This document shows positions 40,547-52,069 of a stretch of DNA of 64,000 nt, one piece after another. A model generated the notes under the pieces. The model was not told where the DNA came from. It made no database searches and saw only the letters and a list, made by a program, of their open reading frames with translations. This DNA is from Sugiyamaella lignohabitans. Taxonomy: Eukaryota; Ascomycota; Dipodascomycetes; Dipodascales; Trichomonascaceae. A program made the position numbers and the translations under genes. Location of the stretch: positions 1,736,001-1,800,000 of the forward strand of contig NC_031671.1 in NCBI RefSeq assembly GCF_001640025.1, read 5' to 3'. Numbering within the stretch: the stretch's first letter is position 1; every line of letters begins with the position of its first letter.

Positions 40547-41338
40547 TTATAAAAATAAACGATATATGTTGGAATTAAATGCAAGTTCTGATGATGCTCA
40601 TTTCTGGATCATAGCTCGCTAGACATTTTTTATATTTACATGATGCGGCTTTGACTCTCAAATGCAGGGTCATGCACAGTCGATGCAAGATCTCTGTATC
40701 TAACTGCTATTTCTAATGGATTATTGAACTGTTAATTGCTGGGTTAATTTTGATAGACTGAAAATATTGAGATAAAATATCAACTAATATGAACAAATAA
40801 ATCATAGAAGAGTTCGATGAACAGTGGGTTTTTTTATATACTTCAGAATAATGTTCTCAATACAGTTTTAATGGTTTCCTACACTCTTTGCATCTGCATA
40901 CAAATGCAAAAAAAAAAAAGGATTAAAAGGTTCAGCACCTTCTGTTCACGCCTGGTCTCCCACGGCATTACTGATCAAGGCTCTCAAAGGCTTAAATATG
41001 ATTGATCGGACGGGAAATCTTGTTTTACTTTGGATATGGCCGAACCTGACAATCTGATATCATAACGAATTCTGTATCCATTAGTTGGTCCATGTCGGAG
41101 AGAGTCCTTGTGAAACTTTAGTTGAACCAGTGGAAAAAAGTTGTTAGTAGAGACATGTCAAGCTGGTATTTAGTATTCAGGGGAGTAGTTTTACCATTTG
41201 GTTCTTGATTTGCAATCACACAGCCGTACTCTTTGATAAGGGCAGGGGGCATCAATCATGTTAAGTAGATCATTTCGATGTCTACTTGATAGCTCGAATA
41301 TCCAATAGAAGACGAACAGCCATTGGTTTTATCAAATA
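40547..41338. other. Divergent intergenic region UTP30/HSM3
   Basis: 0.8 kb of AT-rich sequence with an A12-type run near 40908. No repeat unit or gene is seen. Confidence 0.6.
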
Positions 41339-42802
41339 ATGGCAGAACAGACTGATTCGATTGTTCAGAATGTCATAACACATCTGACGGCAGTTCTATC
41401 GAAAGAGACCTCTTTTGATAGTTTAATTCTTCAAAGAGCAGACACAAAACTCAGTCTGGATAACTCATTACTAATTGAGGATGCCGCCAATGGGGACAAA
41501 ATACTTCAGAGCCTGTTGCCATTACTAATCACAGTTCTTCGAACTCCACTGGATGGTGTCGACTATGGCCTAGTCGTATCACTTCTGTCTACTGTATTAT
41601 CACACAAGTCATACGCTGAAGTGGTTCAGTTTATAAGCCAGAATGACCTCATCGAGGGCCTTCAGTCTGGAGTGTCACATCTTCAAATTGCCTGTATTAA
41701 TCAGATCACCAAGGCCAATCCTCCAGATATTCTCGCCAATACTCCTGTCATTTTGGTATTAGTGAAGTTGATTGCGAGCCGACAAGTTGAGTCTGAAGTG
41801 GTCTATGCAGTTCAGAAGGCATTAAGCTTACTAGCATCCTTTGGACACCTCGTACGTCGCAGATTATTCAGTGGCGACTCTCTAGAAATCCTTACAAGCA
41901 GCCTTTTTAACGGAGATTCGATTCTCCAGGCAAGATTGATGAATCTAATTACTGACGTTTTACCATTCGACAAGGCACCAAATCAATATATTCCAACCGA
42001 GCTAATTGCATTTCCACCAGAAGGTATCAGCCACGATGACGACTTACTGCTTGTTTTAAATAAAATTCAGTTTTACAGAGATATCATAAGCAACCCGCAT
42101 CCTTCGACTTTGATTACTAGTATTAGTCCCCAAATTGAAGCAGTGGCTGTTCTTTATTCAAAACTCGAGAATGATCCAGTAATGGAATCGTTTTTAACCA
42201 ACGAAACCCTCGCTTTCTTTGGCGTTCTTTCTTCTACCTATATGGCAGTTTTCCGAGAATTGGATGTCAAATACAAACTCACACACACACTCGAATCGTC
42301 GCAGCTGAATTTCAACAATGCCGCTACCAACATGTTCTTGTCGCTTTTGAGCCCCCGCTATGTTTACGAATTCCTGTCTGATACGATACGTTTGATTCCT
42401 TTAAGAGCACATACTGTACGAGTTCTCCGAAACCTTGTTAAACATGAACCTTCGTTCCAGCTTCTTGTCTCTGGATCTTGTGCATTGGCAGATCAAACGA
42501 AAATTGTAGAATTGCCATATCTAGAACTGATGGCCCTTCTTGTCCCCATCACAGCTACCACATGGGGAGTTAATGGACTGGTTCGCTGGCCTAAGGTGGT
42601 GGATGCAATTCTTTTCAAAGAAGACGTCCGCGACAAGGACTCAGTGTCCTATCGTCGTGAAGTGTTTGACAATCTCGTCAAGAGCCCCTCACAGAGTTTA
42701 GGAGTTTGGAACGAGCCGATCCGTACAAAGTACCGCGAACTTGTTCATGGTGTGGTCCATCGTGAGGCCCATGCTGCAGTAGCTGATGAATCCGCATCGT
42801 AA
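41339..42802 (+). CDS. HSM3: Proteasome assembly chaperone Hsm3
   Basis: Hsm3 (S5b/PSMD5) binds the C-terminal domain of Rpt1 and guides assembly of the 19S base; it was first found through mismatch-repair phenotypes. The 487-residue protein is nearly all alpha-helical with ARM/HEAT-like repeats (LLPLLITVLRTPLD, LVVSLLSTVLSHKSYAEVVQFI, VILVLVKLIAS). FGHLVRRRLFSGDSLEIL and a C-terminal block with WGVNGLVRWPKVVDAILF are family-like. It converges with IPI3. Confidence 0.87.
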   Translation: MAEQTDSIVQNVITHLTAVLSKETSFDSLILQRADTKLSLDNSLLIEDAANGDKILQSLLPLLITVLRTPLDGVDYGLVVSLLSTVLSHKSYAEVVQFISQNDLIEGLQSGVSHLQIACINQITKANPPDILANTPVILVLVKLIASRQVESEVVYAVQKALSLLASFGHLVRRRLFSGDSLEILTSSLFNGDSILQARLMNLITDVLPFDKAPNQYIPTELIAFPPEGISHDDDLLLVLNKIQFYRDIISNPHPSTLITSISPQIEAVAVLYSKLENDPVMESFLTNETLAFFGVLSSTYMAVFRELDVKYKLTHTLESSQLNFNNAATNMFLSLLSPRYVYEFLSDTIRLIPLRAHTVRVLRNLVKHEPSFQLLVSGSCALADQTKIVELPYLELMALLVPITATTWGVNGLVRWPKVVDAILFKEDVRDKDSVSYRREVFDNLVKSPSQSLGVWNEPIRTKYRELVHGVVHREAHAAVADESAS

Positions 42803-42856
42803 AAGTATCATAATATACATTAGTAAAGTATAAATAAGTGACAACGTCTTGTCCTA

Positions 42857-42915
42857 CTCGAGCGGAGCGAGAGGAGCAGTGGGGTTTGGGGAGAAGCCCC
42901 AGCCGCCGGAGGGCA
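42857..42915 (+). repeat. GC-rich repeat, single X unit between HSM3 and IPI3
   Basis: The outer hairpin is CTCGAGC-GGA-GCGAGAG, a different GNA loop. The middle hairpin is damaged (GGGGAGAAGCCCC). It starts 54 bp after the HSM3 stop and ends 22 bp from the IPI3 stop. Confidence 0.9.
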
Positions 42916-42937
42916 GAACCAATCGAGCTTAGAAGGT

Positions 42938-44374
42938 TCAACCAAGGCTCTTCTGGACATGCAAAGACCATAGGTCCTCGTGAACTGCCTGTAAAGATGA
43001 GTAGTTCTTGTAGAGGTCGTTGAGATCCGACTCGAGTTGTTGTACACGGGCTTGAAGACCGCTCTCCGAGCCTTGGTCGAAGATGTGGCCAGTGTGGAGC
43101 TTAGCCTGCTGAACATCTTTCAAGACCGAAGAGACAACCTCAGTCGAACCGGCAGTTTGCTGGTGTTCAGGGATTTTAATCCAGATATCGTGTGATTTCT
43201 GCTCAGCGGGTTCCAACACACGTTTAAGTTGAGGAATTGGTTCCGGACCCTGACTGGCAGTAACGCCGGCACCGCCTTTTGAAGCCTTGACTTTGGCTTG
43301 TGATGGAATAATCGTCTCAGATTTGGGTAATGCAATAGTCTGAATAGAGCTGATAGGACCTCTGTTGGGTTTCAGTTTACGGAGAACCTGACGACTAGTG
43401 AGGTCCCAGGAATAAGCCTGCCCAGCTGAATCACCGGAAATGAGAATAGTGCCGTCAAACGAGAGTGTCAAGGCAGTAACAGATGCAGAATGTTGGCTAA
43501 GGGCGAAAAGAGAACTTGATGGAGGTGGGTTAGATGAGTCTACAGTAACAATTCTCTTAGCACCACCCACAGCCTCTAAGTATCCCGTACTAGGATTGAC
43601 ATCGTAAAGGGGGACAGCGACTATAGAACCGTTAGCCAATCCGGCATAAATAAACCGTTCAAGAGGGTCTACAACCATAGCAGTCACTTTATCATTAAGA
43701 ACAAAAGTAGTGAGTAGCTCCTTCTTGGCTATACTCCAACATCTGATGGTCGCATCTAACGAACCAGTGAAAACATATGCTTCGTTAGAAAAACCGTAGC
43801 CAACACAAAGACTAGTCACCGGTAATGAATGATCAGACCAAGAAATAGCAGGTTGGATCTCGTTTTGTAATGTACCACTGCTGACAATCTCTAATACAGA
43901 CCAACCAAACACTCTGGAATCATCAGAAGTGGTAAATAAATAGGCGCTATCTTTGGTAAACTGCAAACAGACAATTGCCTGATAATGGGTTTCGCGAGCA
44001 AAAACAAGTTGACCAGACTTTAGTTCCCATATCAAGAGTCTACCTGTTTCACCACCAGCTGCTAACCAGGTTCCACAAGGTGATACTGTGATACAGTTGA
44101 GTTTCTCAGGAACGACTATTTTCTGATCAACACCCTCTTTTAAATATGAATAGACATGAATCAGCGCCTTCTGAGCTTGAGCAGCTATGATATGTGATTT
44201 TGTAGCCACGATTCCATTCCGAGGCGATGAAGACTGTTTAAATGATGCAATATGGGATCCTGAGTGTAAGTCACAAGCAGTAATTATAAGGTCAATGATA
44301 CCAGTGCCAGATCCTGCCGAAAGTTTTAAGGCTCCAGCTGGCTGTTGAGAGCCATATATCAGGATTTCTTCCAT
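42938..44374 (-). CDS. IPI3: Rix1-complex WD40 protein Ipi3
   Basis: Ipi3 (WDR18 in animals) is part of the Rix1-Ipi1-Ipi3 complex that works with Rea1 on pre-60S particles during ITS2 processing. The 478-residue protein starts MEEILIYGS and has WD blades with ITVSPCGTWLAAGGETGRLLIWEL, LFTTSDDSRVFGWSVLE, VFTGSLDATIRCWS and LISGDSAGQAYSWDL. A C-terminal coiled-coil segment (residues about 440-475) fits the dimer-forming tail. It is divergent with the SDR gene. Confidence 0.9.
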   Translation of the reverse strand: MEEILIYGSQQPAGALKLSAGSGTGIIDLIITACDLHSGSHIASFKQSSSPRNGIVATKSHIIAAQAQKALIHVYSYLKEGVDQKIVVPEKLNCITVSPCGTWLAAGGETGRLLIWELKSGQLVFARETHYQAIVCLQFTKDSAYLFTTSDDSRVFGWSVLEIVSSGTLQNEIQPAISWSDHSLPVTSLCVGYGFSNEAYVFTGSLDATIRCWSIAKKELLTTFVLNDKVTAMVVDPLERFIYAGLANGSIVAVPLYDVNPSTGYLEAVGGAKRIVTVDSSNPPPSSSLFALSQHSASVTALTLSFDGTILISGDSAGQAYSWDLTSRQVLRKLKPNRGPISSIQTIALPKSETIIPSQAKVKASKGGAGVTASQGPEPIPQLKRVLEPAEQKSHDIWIKIPEHQQTAGSTEVVSSVLKDVQQAKLHTGHIFDQGSESGLQARVQQLESDLNDLYKNYSSLQAVHEDLWSLHVQKSLG

Positions 44375-44862
44375 TATCTATGGATTCAAACGAAACTCAA
44401 ATATAGCGGTTTCGAGAAAACTAATAGAGCAATAGAAACGAAGTAAATATTGAGATCAACCGGACATATTTTTTTTGGATGATCGCGATAAGGCTGAATT
44501 TTTCAATATGCACCAGCATATAGATATAAGGTGATTAGATCTTGAGCCTGTGTGAAACACGGTGAAGCCGGAGACTTACATTCACGATCCATAATCTATC
44601 ACCAAGTTTATAGGATATTCCTTCGTGTCAATCGTTTTTTTTTTGCATTCTAACAGCATAATCTTTGGACAATACAAATAAACGAAAAAGTTTAGCAGCA
44701 AACCTTTTGCCTCGACCCTAATTGTACAACAGACTGCCACATTGGACATTTGTCGACTGTCTCGTTTGGTTGAATTTTGACAGTTTCTTTTTTCAAAAAA
44801 TATTTCTATTTATTATTTCTTTCAAATCAGCTGATAAGATCTTGCTGTTATAGACAGGAAGA
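44375..44862. other. Divergent promoter region IPI3/SDR
   Basis: About 490 bp, AT-rich with several T-runs near 44470, 44636 and 44800. No repeat unit or gene is seen. Confidence 0.6.
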
Positions 44863-46143
44863 ATGCCTCTGAATTTTCTGGGTTCAGTTATCACCGAAGG
44901 CACGGGCGTAATTCCTTACTATGACCAAATAAAACGATATGGCCCACCATTGCTGGTGACTGGGTTACTAAAAAGATATTTCGCCGGAGCAACAAATACA
45001 TGGGAAAGAGATCTCCATGGTAGAGTAGTAATTATAACTGGTGGAACATCCGGATTGGGTGCTGCAGTTGCCCGAGATTTAGCGGAACGAGGAGCCCAGC
45101 TTATTCTTCTAGTCAAGACGACTCAGGATGAATGGTTGGTGAACTTCATTAATGATCTCCGAGATCTGACAGGTAATCATTTAATTTATGCCGAAGAGGC
45201 AGACTTAGCAGACTTCTACTCAGTTCGAAAGTTTGCTACCAAGTGGATCAACAACAGTCCTCCTCGGCGACTTGATATGGTAATATGCTGTGCTGGAGTG
45301 GCATTACCACCCTCGTCTTCTCGTGCTGCTACACAAGATGGTGTTGAACTGCATCTTCAAACCAATTATATGGGACACTATCATTTACTAAACATTCTGT
45401 CACCAGCTCTACGAGCCCAGCCTCCAGATAGAGATGTGCGGGTGATTCTCACATCGTGTATTTCGAGCGTTATGGCTGACTTTGACATAGGTGATCTTGA
45501 ATTTTCTAGAAGAGGATACCCCTCATACCGACCCTGGAGAGTGTTTGGATCATCTAAACTTGCACTGACTCTGTTTGGGTACGAGTTCCAGCGTCGTTTG
45601 AACGAATATGAGCGTCCCGACAAAGCCCCTAACAACGTACATGTGTCTATAGTAGACCCTGGCATGATGAGGTCGCCATCTTTCAAAAGATTTGTGTCAA
45701 TGGGCTCGTTAATCGGCCTTTTAATTTACGTTCTATTATGGCCCATTTGGTGGTTCTTCCTCAAGACAAGTATCGACGGCAGCCAGTCGATCCTGTTTGC
45801 TGCTATGAGTCCCGAAGTAAAGGATACACTCGAAGCCACTTACATCTCCGAGTGTCGAGTTCGCCAAGCCCCTCCCCGGAAAGAAATCACAAGTCCTGAA
45901 CTGCAAAAGGATCTGTTCGAAGTCACCGACAAAATTGTACAAGAAACAGAGAAAAGCTCTGTCATCGCCCGAAAGCGAATGGAGTCTAAGAACAGCGAAA
46001 AGCCCAATGGCGACACCAGCTCCTTCAAAACCGACAACAGCACAAAAAAACCGGCTTGCACCACCGCCAAAACTACCGCCACCAGCCAGACAGCCTCGTC
46101 GACTGCCAAGGCGAAAAAGACCAAAAAGACACCCAAAATATAA
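44863..46143 (+). CDS. Membrane-associated short-chain dehydrogenase/reductase
   Basis: SDR-fold protein of 426 residues with the cofactor motif TGGTSGLG, an ICCAG block in place of NNAG, and TNYMGHYHLL. In the catalytic position expected to be Y-x-x-x-K the sequence reads FGSSK, so the Tyr is Phe. A hydrophobic stretch (LIGLLIYVLLWPIWWFFL, about residues 286-303) should anchor it to a membrane. A Lys/Thr/Ser-rich low-complexity tail of about 75 residues follows, ending KKTKKTPKI. Similar membrane SDRs are common in filamentous fungi, but I cannot name the substrate. The missing Tyr may mean altered or lost redox chemistry. Confidence 0.85.
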   Translation: MPLNFLGSVITEGTGVIPYYDQIKRYGPPLLVTGLLKRYFAGATNTWERDLHGRVVIITGGTSGLGAAVARDLAERGAQLILLVKTTQDEWLVNFINDLRDLTGNHLIYAEEADLADFYSVRKFATKWINNSPPRRLDMVICCAGVALPPSSSRAATQDGVELHLQTNYMGHYHLLNILSPALRAQPPDRDVRVILTSCISSVMADFDIGDLEFSRRGYPSYRPWRVFGSSKLALTLFGYEFQRRLNEYERPDKAPNNVHVSIVDPGMMRSPSFKRFVSMGSLIGLLIYVLLWPIWWFFLKTSIDGSQSILFAAMSPEVKDTLEATYISECRVRQAPPRKEITSPELQKDLFEVTDKIVQETEKSSVIARKRMESKNSEKPNGDTSSFKTDNSTKKPACTTAKTTATSQTASSTAKAKKTKKTPKI

Positions 46144-46183
46144 ACCCATATCGAATACACTCATGACTCACAGGGGACTCTCG

Positions 46184-46325
46184 TGCCTCCGGCGGCTGGG
46201 GCTCCGCCCCAGACCCTGGTTGCTCCTGCTTCGCAGGAGTTTGCCCGGGACCGGAGAGTGAACGACTCGAGCGCAGCGAGAGGAGCAGCGGGCTCTGGGG
46301 CGGAGCCCCAGCAGCTGCCGGAGGT
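46184..46325. repeat. GC-rich inverted repeat, full Y-X element
   Basis: Y unit then X unit (GCA loop). The right end has a small insertion (CAGCAGCTGCCGGAGG). It fills the space between the convergent SDR and MTR4 stops, about 40 and 36 bp away. Confidence 0.94.
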
Positions 46326-46360
46326 ACGTGCCAAGGCTAGAAGTAAAGATAGATATACAA

Positions 46361-49300
46361 TTACAAATAAAGGGAGGTGGCCGAGACAAGGTCTCTTTTG
46401 ATGAGGGTGAGAGCCTTTTCCATCTTCTCTTCGAGGACATCGTTGCCGATGGTTTTGGCAGCCATGATCATCTGGCGTATGAGTTCTTCCAATCGTCTGA
46501 ACGTTCGGATGAGACTGCCCTCGTAGACATCGGTCATTTTACAGATCTGGGCAAATGTGGCACCCTTAGCCCACTGGTACACGACGTCCATGAGCTCGTA
46601 CTTAAACGATTGCATGTACTGCTCCTCGACAATTTCGAGTTTGCTTTCCTTTGACACCTTGGCAATCTGCTTGGCCATGGCCTGAAGTGCCTTCCATGGC
46701 TCCTGCAATTCTTGACGTAGAGCAGGCACCTCATTCGTTTTCTCGTCAAACACAAAACAACTGAGTAAGGCAGCACACTGTTCGGCAGTAAGGTCGCTGA
46801 AGGTACCGTTGAAAATCAGCTCGGTGATCAGGAGCTCGTCGCCAGAACTGATTTCACAGGCCACTCGGCCCTTGAGGTCGACAATGTCAGTAGATGAAGT
46901 GAACCCGAGTCTTCGTAAAACACGCTTGCGGCATTTAAGCTCATCCAATTGCATGATGGCTTTAGCGTCTGTCAGCTTCTCTTTGATTTTGCTAACGTTT
47001 GCTTCAAGAGCAGCCTTTTCAGAGTATTGCTCATAGAGCTCTTCAAGCCGTGAGGAGCCGTATAAAGGGTTGGTGGCCAACTTTGATTCCAGCACCTCGG
47101 TCTTTCGTATCAGTCTCAGGAAAGAATCGTCTTTAATCTTCATGTTCTCAATAGGATCGAGCAGTGGGATACCATCGGGGAACCGACGCTTGATTTCTTC
47201 GACATTCTTATGAACAGTAGCTCTTTGTTGAACTGCTGTCAGGTCCTTGGGCAGATATGTTCTTAAATTCGCAAATTCAACAATCGAGTCTAGCGTGACA
47301 GGGATGATTTCAGCTCTACCGGGCTCATCTCCAATGGCAGGACGAATTCCCTCGACAATCTGTGGATCATTTCTGCGAATAAGATGAACAGGCGATGTAG
47401 CAGCAACCCATAGCACCACATCAACAATATATGACTCGTGATCGGTGTACTTGATGTCTTTTTTACCTGGTGGTGGTTTACGCTTACTAAACGATACAAT
47501 TGAACCCCAGCCAAAATCAAGAGCAGGCTTGTCCTTGTCTTTGCCAGTAGCAGACTTGACACTGATGTGTACAAGACGTCCCGACTGTAAGAAATTCAAA
47601 CAGTGGCTGGGATATGTAACAACGTGTCTGATATCATCTTTGTAACGAGCCAGCTGTTGTCGCACATCGTAGTATTCCTTGACAGAAGCTTCATCTTCAA
47701 TGACGGTCGACTCGATTTTCTCGTTCAGGTCTCTCAACTCCTGCTCAAGGGCAGGAACTTGAGCACCATTTTGAAATTGAAAGAAACATCTCTCCAACAT
47801 GAACTCGGGAGAAACACCTTCTACTCGTAGCAAATTTAAAATCATGTTATATGTCAAGTGGAAAGCCGAATCCAGTCGATCGGCTTCACCTTTCACCATG
47901 CCCTTCGCCACGGCAGGCTCCATTTGCTCGTCAATCATTAAAATAACAATACCACGATCATCAAGACCACGACGACCGGCTCTTCCACTCATCTGAATAT
48001 ATTCACCACCAGAAACCCATCTAAATGCTTGTCCGTCCCATTTACGTACATTTGTAAACACTACAGTCTTGGCAGGCATATTAAGACCAATGGAGAATGT
48101 TTCGGTAGCAAACAACACTTTAATAAGACCTTCTTGGAAAAGCAGCTCAATCACTTCTTTTAGAATAGGCAGTAAACCAGAATGATGGATACCGATACCA
48201 CGTTTCAGCAGTGGCAATATATGCTTAATCTGTGGTAGCTCTTGATCTGCTTCTGACAGCGAGCCAACTGCATTATTGAATACCTTTGCGACCATATCAT
48301 GCTCAGCGTCTCTGTTGAAATCTAGCTTACTCATCTTCTTGGCTAAAGCCTCACATTCTCGTTTACTGAAACTGAATACAATAACAGGATTGTAATTCTT
48401 CATCATGATAACCTTGATAATTTTATAGATATCCGGTAAATCCTTTTTACCGCCCTTATTAGTTTGCCCTTTTTTACCCTTGGTGTTGATAGAACTAGGA
48501 TCGTCTCCCATTTTATCACCTAAAGAGCCCATTGCCTTTTGGAAGTTCTCTTCTCTGAACACAGACTTTTCGTCCACTACAAGATGGATACCTGATCCAC
48601 CGGCTGGGAAAAGGTAGTGTTGAAGTGGTGTGGGTCTGAAATTTGTATAAACAACGTGACAAGGTTGCTCATGGGTCTTACAGATCCACTCGGCAAATTG
48701 CATGGCGTTAGGAATAGTAGCTGATAAGAATACATATCGCACATTATCAGGCAGTAAAATAATGGTCTCTTCCCAGACAACACCTCTTTCCTTATCTCTC
48801 ATATAATGGATCTCATCGAAAATGACCCAGGCGACTTCTCTCATAACTTCCGAACCTCGATACAACATGGATCGCAGAATTTCTGTCGTCATAACTAAAC
48901 AACTGGCTTCAGGATTGATAGTCACATCACCAGTCATCAGGCCAACATCACCAAACTCCTTGAGAAGTTCTCGATATTTCTGGTTACTCAAAGCCTTGAT
49001 TGGCGAAGTATAAATAACTCTCTGTTTAGCACGAAGACTCTGTGCAATGGCATATTCAGCCACCACAGTTTTACCGGCTGATGTATGGGCAGAAACGAGC
49101 ACCGACTCACCTCTGTCAATCGACGCAATAGACACTGCTTGAAAAGGATCTAAAGTGAATGGATACACACGAGCAGGTTCCTCGATCTTATGCTCGGAAA
49201 TCGGAACATAGTCGTAATTTGGAGGCAGAGCGACCTGGTGTCGAACCTGGTGAGAAAGCACGACCTGGCCGTCCTGTTCAGGAGCCTGCTGCAGACCAGC

Positions 49301-49597
49301 CGACGCCGTCACCTCACGCTGAGCCTCTGTTTCAAAAGAATCTGTAACCACAGGCTGGATCTCCGTCTCCACTTTAGACTTTTTAGCCTCTTTTTTGACC
49401 CCATTGCTCTTTTCCTTGCCATTTGACTCGACATTATTCACGGGCTCTTGTTCGCTGGGACTCGGACTCAACGCGCGCTTGGCGCTCTTAACCGCACCAC
49501 CAGTCTTGGCCTGCGAGTCGTTCCGGATCTTCTCGATCTCCTCCGGCTGAACGGACACATCCTCAGTGAAAACATCAAACAAATCACCGTCCTCCAT
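46361..49597 (-). CDS. MTR4: Exosome cofactor DExH RNA helicase Mtr4
   Basis: Mtr4 is the Ski2-like helicase of the TRAMP complex that threads RNA into the nuclear exosome. The 1078-residue protein is close to the usual length. It opens [10 protein letters not shown] and has [17 protein letters not shown], Walker A AHTSAGKT, DExH motif FDEIHYM and SAT motif LSATIPNA. Helicase domain 2 has [35 protein letters not shown] and [12 protein letters not shown]. The arch/KOW insertion and C-terminal DSHCT domain (SLYL end) follow. No intron is apparent. The very high similarity to the S. cerevisiae protein makes this secure. Confidence 0.98.
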   Translation of the reverse strand: MEDGDLFDVFTEDVSVQPEEIEKIRNDSQAKTGGAVKSAKRALSPSPSEQEPVNNVESNGKEKSNGVKKEAKKSKVETEIQPVVTDSFETEAQREVTASAGLQQAPEQDGQVVLSHQVRHQVALPPNYDYVPISEHKIEEPARVYPFTLDPFQAVSIASIDRGESVLVSAHTSAGKTVVAEYAIAQSLRAKQRVIYTSPIKALSNQKYRELLKEFGDVGLMTGDVTINPEASCLVMTTEILRSMLYRGSEVMREVAWVIFDEIHYMRDKERGVVWEETIILLPDNVRYVFLSATIPNAMQFAEWICKTHEQPCHVVYTNFRPTPLQHYLFPAGGSGIHLVVDEKSVFREENFQKAMGSLGDKMGDDPSSINTKGKKGQTNKGGKKDLPDIYKIIKVIMMKNYNPVIVFSFSKRECEALAKKMSKLDFNRDAEHDMVAKVFNNAVGSLSEADQELPQIKHILPLLKRGIGIHHSGLLPILKEVIELLFQEGLIKVLFATETFSIGLNMPAKTVVFTNVRKWDGQAFRWVSGGEYIQMSGRAGRRGLDDRGIVILMIDEQMEPAVAKGMVKGEADRLDSAFHLTYNMILNLLRVEGVSPEFMLERCFFQFQNGAQVPALEQELRDLNEKIESTVIEDEASVKEYYDVRQQLARYKDDIRHVVTYPSHCLNFLQSGRLVHISVKSATGKDKDKPALDFGWGSIVSFSKRKPPPGKKDIKYTDHESYIVDVVLWVAATSPVHLIRRNDPQIVEGIRPAIGDEPGRAEIIPVTLDSIVEFANLRTYLPKDLTAVQQRATVHKNVEEIKRRFPDGIPLLDPIENMKIKDDSFLRLIRKTEVLESKLATNPLYGSSRLEELYEQYSEKAALEANVSKIKEKLTDAKAIMQLDELKCRKRVLRRLGFTSSTDIVDLKGRVACEISSGDELLITELIFNGTFSDLTAEQCAALLSCFVFDEKTNEVPALRQELQEPWKALQAMAKQIAKVSKESKLEIVEEQYMQSFKYELMDVVYQWAKGATFAQICKMTDVYEGSLIRTFRRLEELIRQMIMAAKTIGNDVLEEKMEKALTLIKRDLVSATSLYL

Positions 49598-49912
49598 GAT
49601 TCCGGTGCTGTACTCCAGAGGTCCAAAATCGCACTCTCCTGCCGCTGAAAAATATCGCCGATCACAAATATATTTTCAGCCGCGCCTGGACCCTGCAGGG
49701 ACCCCACTGCCTCCGGCGGCTGGGGCTCCGCCCCAGACCCCGGTTGCTCCTCTCGCTTCGCTCGAGTCGTTAGGTACACGGTCCCGGTAGTCTCCTGCAA
49801 AGCAGGAGCAACCAGGGTCTGGGGCGGAGCCCCAGCCGCCGGAGGCAGTGGGGGGTTGGAGGAGAGTTCATAAAATGTTATTCGTGAAGTGTTCGTAAGG
49901 GTCATAGCAGAA
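49598..49912. other. MTR4 upstream region
   Basis: 315 bp, almost half of it a full repeat element (49708-49847), between the MTR4 start and the stop of the same-strand gene upstream. No other feature is seen. Confidence 0.6.
49708..49847. repeat. GC-rich inverted repeat, full X-Y element
   Basis: X unit then Y unit with an AAA loop (CTCCTGC-AAA-GCAGGAG). It ends 65 bp past the stop of the four-TM protein gene and starts 110 bp upstream of the MTR4 ATG. Confidence 0.95.
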
Positions 49913-51391
49913 TTAGCAGCTCTGATTGCTGAGCTTTTCGCGGTCGTATTGGGACAGGACGGGGCCTCCTGTGAGGGACGGCGAGCCGAGCACCGGGCTC
50001 GGGTAGTCGTCGGTGAGTGAGTCGTCGCGGGCGGGAGAGCTGCCCGGGTCGGAGGGCACTCGTTTGCCGTTTCGTTGGCCAGTGTATGCCATGAGCGATC
50101 TGGCATCTTTGGTGAAACCGGCACTGTTGATGCGGTGGTTGAGGCTCGTTGAGAAGGTGCTGGTAGTGATTTTGGAATTGCCAGAAACAGTCCGGCTTTG
50201 AACAACGCTGCCGTTGCCGTCGAGGTGATTCAGTGACCACTCGACTCGGTCTTTGATTCCGAGACTATTAACTTCCCAGCCGTCAAAAGCTGCCGAGTTG
50301 CGATTGCCGGAATTGTCAAACGGGAACATGGGACTCGAGTTGATTATAACCGACTGGAAGTTATGTCCAGGACCGACGGCCGTGACTGGACTGGTACCGG
50401 AGGGGTACTGGCGGATGATTTGTAAGTTGTTGTTACTGGTACTACTCCGGAATGTGGTGACCGAATTGCGTACTTGGTGGTGCAACTTGCCTAGTAAACT
50501 ATCGCTTTTATGATGGGCTTTTATAGTTGGTTTTGGTGAATTGGCGATTTCGGGAGATGCAAAAAATGACAGGAAACTGTTGGATGATTTGTGTTTCTTG
50601 ACTGTCTTCGGAGTAGCACTCAGGTGTGATATGTTTTCTGAGTTCATTGTGCTCTGCATAGTAGCAGTATCAATGGTTTGTGGAGAATGGGGATTATAGT
50701 GGACATACTGAACTGGGGTATAATTAAAACTGCCGGTATGATGTATTAGAGGAGGAACTGGCTGGCTGTCAGAAGGTTCCATCTCGTCAGTAGACATGGT
50801 CGGAGTGGGGTTTGACAAAATAGATGGAATGTGTGTTTCGTAGTCAGTCGCAGGTGACGAATATAACGTACTGTTAGTGACTACAGTATCCTGAGATGGT
50901 TTTTCGGATAACGAGTGATTTAAATTGTGGGTCAAACTGGGTGAATTAAGATGAGCCGACTGTGATCCTTGCTGGATAGACAGCATAGTTTCAGCCAGTT
51001 CGAGCGCAAAATAGGCTGTACAAAACACCAATGAACAAGCCCATGCTACGAAAAAGCTTGCTTCTAGCTTGGCGGTGCTTTTATCAATTGTAGCAGGTAA
51101 TATTAACAAAATTTTCTGAGCAGCCCAGATACAGCCTGTAGCCAGCACTCCAACAAGAGCCAGCAGATCCAGTGCCAATACCAGTGGTCTCTTAGGAAAT
51201 AGGCCACTTAAAAACAGGAGAAACACCTGTAGAGCCAGAAAAGCGCCAGCGACTCCTGAAATCACTTGAAGTCCGCCTGTATAGTGAGAAATACACAGCA
51301 CCAGCGACAGACAAGCTGGGGCCGCCGGTAGCAGCAGAAACAGAAATGCCACCAGCGACATGGTCGGCAGATGAAGTTCAATACTAATCAT
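49913..51391 (-). CDS. Four-TM membrane protein with long Ser-rich cytosolic tail
   Basis: I do not recognise a named gene. The 492-residue protein has four hydrophobic segments at about residues 10-34, 40-64, 70-98 and 110-131, a spacing similar to MARVEL-type proteins. A roughly 350-residue Ser/Asn/Thr-rich tail follows with short conserved-looking islands (FLSFFASPEIANSPK, DSLLGKLHHQVRNSV, FDGWEVNSLGIKDRVEWSLNHL). An alternative start at the second Met (residue 11) would remove only the lead-in to TM1. Plasma-membrane or endomembrane location is likely. The function is unknown. Confidence 0.75.
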   Translation of the reverse strand: MISIELHLPTMSLVAFLFLLLPAAPACLSLVLCISHYTGGLQVISGVAGAFLALQVFLLFLSGLFPKRPLVLALDLLALVGVLATGCIWAAQKILLILPATIDKSTAKLEASFFVAWACSLVFCTAYFALELAETMLSIQQGSQSAHLNSPSLTHNLNHSLSEKPSQDTVVTNSTLYSSPATDYETHIPSILSNPTPTMSTDEMEPSDSQPVPPLIHHTGSFNYTPVQYVHYNPHSPQTIDTATMQSTMNSENISHLSATPKTVKKHKSSNSFLSFFASPEIANSPKPTIKAHHKSDSLLGKLHHQVRNSVTTFRSSTSNNNLQIIRQYPSGTSPVTAVGPGHNFQSVIINSSPMFPFDNSGNRNSAAFDGWEVNSLGIKDRVEWSLNHLDGNGSVVQSRTVSGNSKITTSTFSTSLNHRINSAGFTKDARSLMAYTGQRNGKRVPSDPGSSPARDDSLTDDYPSPVLGSPSLTGGPVLSQYDREKLSNQSC

Positions 51392-51922
51392 TTCGAGGGC
51401 TCTGTCTCAGTCATCAGCAACAGAAGGCAACAATGGCCAGATCCGTCCAGACTCGAGATTCACCACCACAAACAACGAGAAACAAGCGCAAGCACACAAT
51501 AGCACTTGTCAAGAAGTAATTAACCAAAACAAAACAAAAATAATAAATTCCAGAAATAATATCTCGAAATCAATCCAAAGTTAAATCAAACAGTATTTTA
51601 AAAAATCCCAAACCAAAAAAAAACACTAACGTAGAAGGAACCACAAGTGAAAATTAGAAATCAGAAAGTAAACACAGCTACCAGCAGTAATAAAGGCTAA
51701 CTATAACGGACGAGATGAACAAGATCTGGTGTTGTGCAGCATGCCATGCATGCATGCAGCGTTTGTTTAAACGTTACTGTTTGCGGCTAAAGATCACCCT
51801 ACATCAACAATCAGCGATCTCCTCTGCTGCCCTGCTCCTCCTTTCCTTTCCTCCATCCATCCACAATCGAAGATCTTTAGCAAACCCACACACAAACCGG
51901 TCCGGTCACGGACGGGGCGACA

Positions 51923-52069
51923 TGCCTCCGGCGGCTGGGGCTCCGCCCCAGACCCTGGTTGCTCCTGCTTCGCAGGAGATTTCTCTCCCTCAGGCGGCCC
52001 CGACGCAACGACTCGAGCGAAGCGAGAGGAGCAGCGGGGTCTGGGGCGGAGCCCCAGCCGCCGGAGGCA
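51923..52069. repeat. GC-rich inverted repeat, full Y-X element
   Basis: Y unit then X unit, with a spacer of about 35 bp that is less like the GTCGACGGTCCC core than others. Confidence 0.95.
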
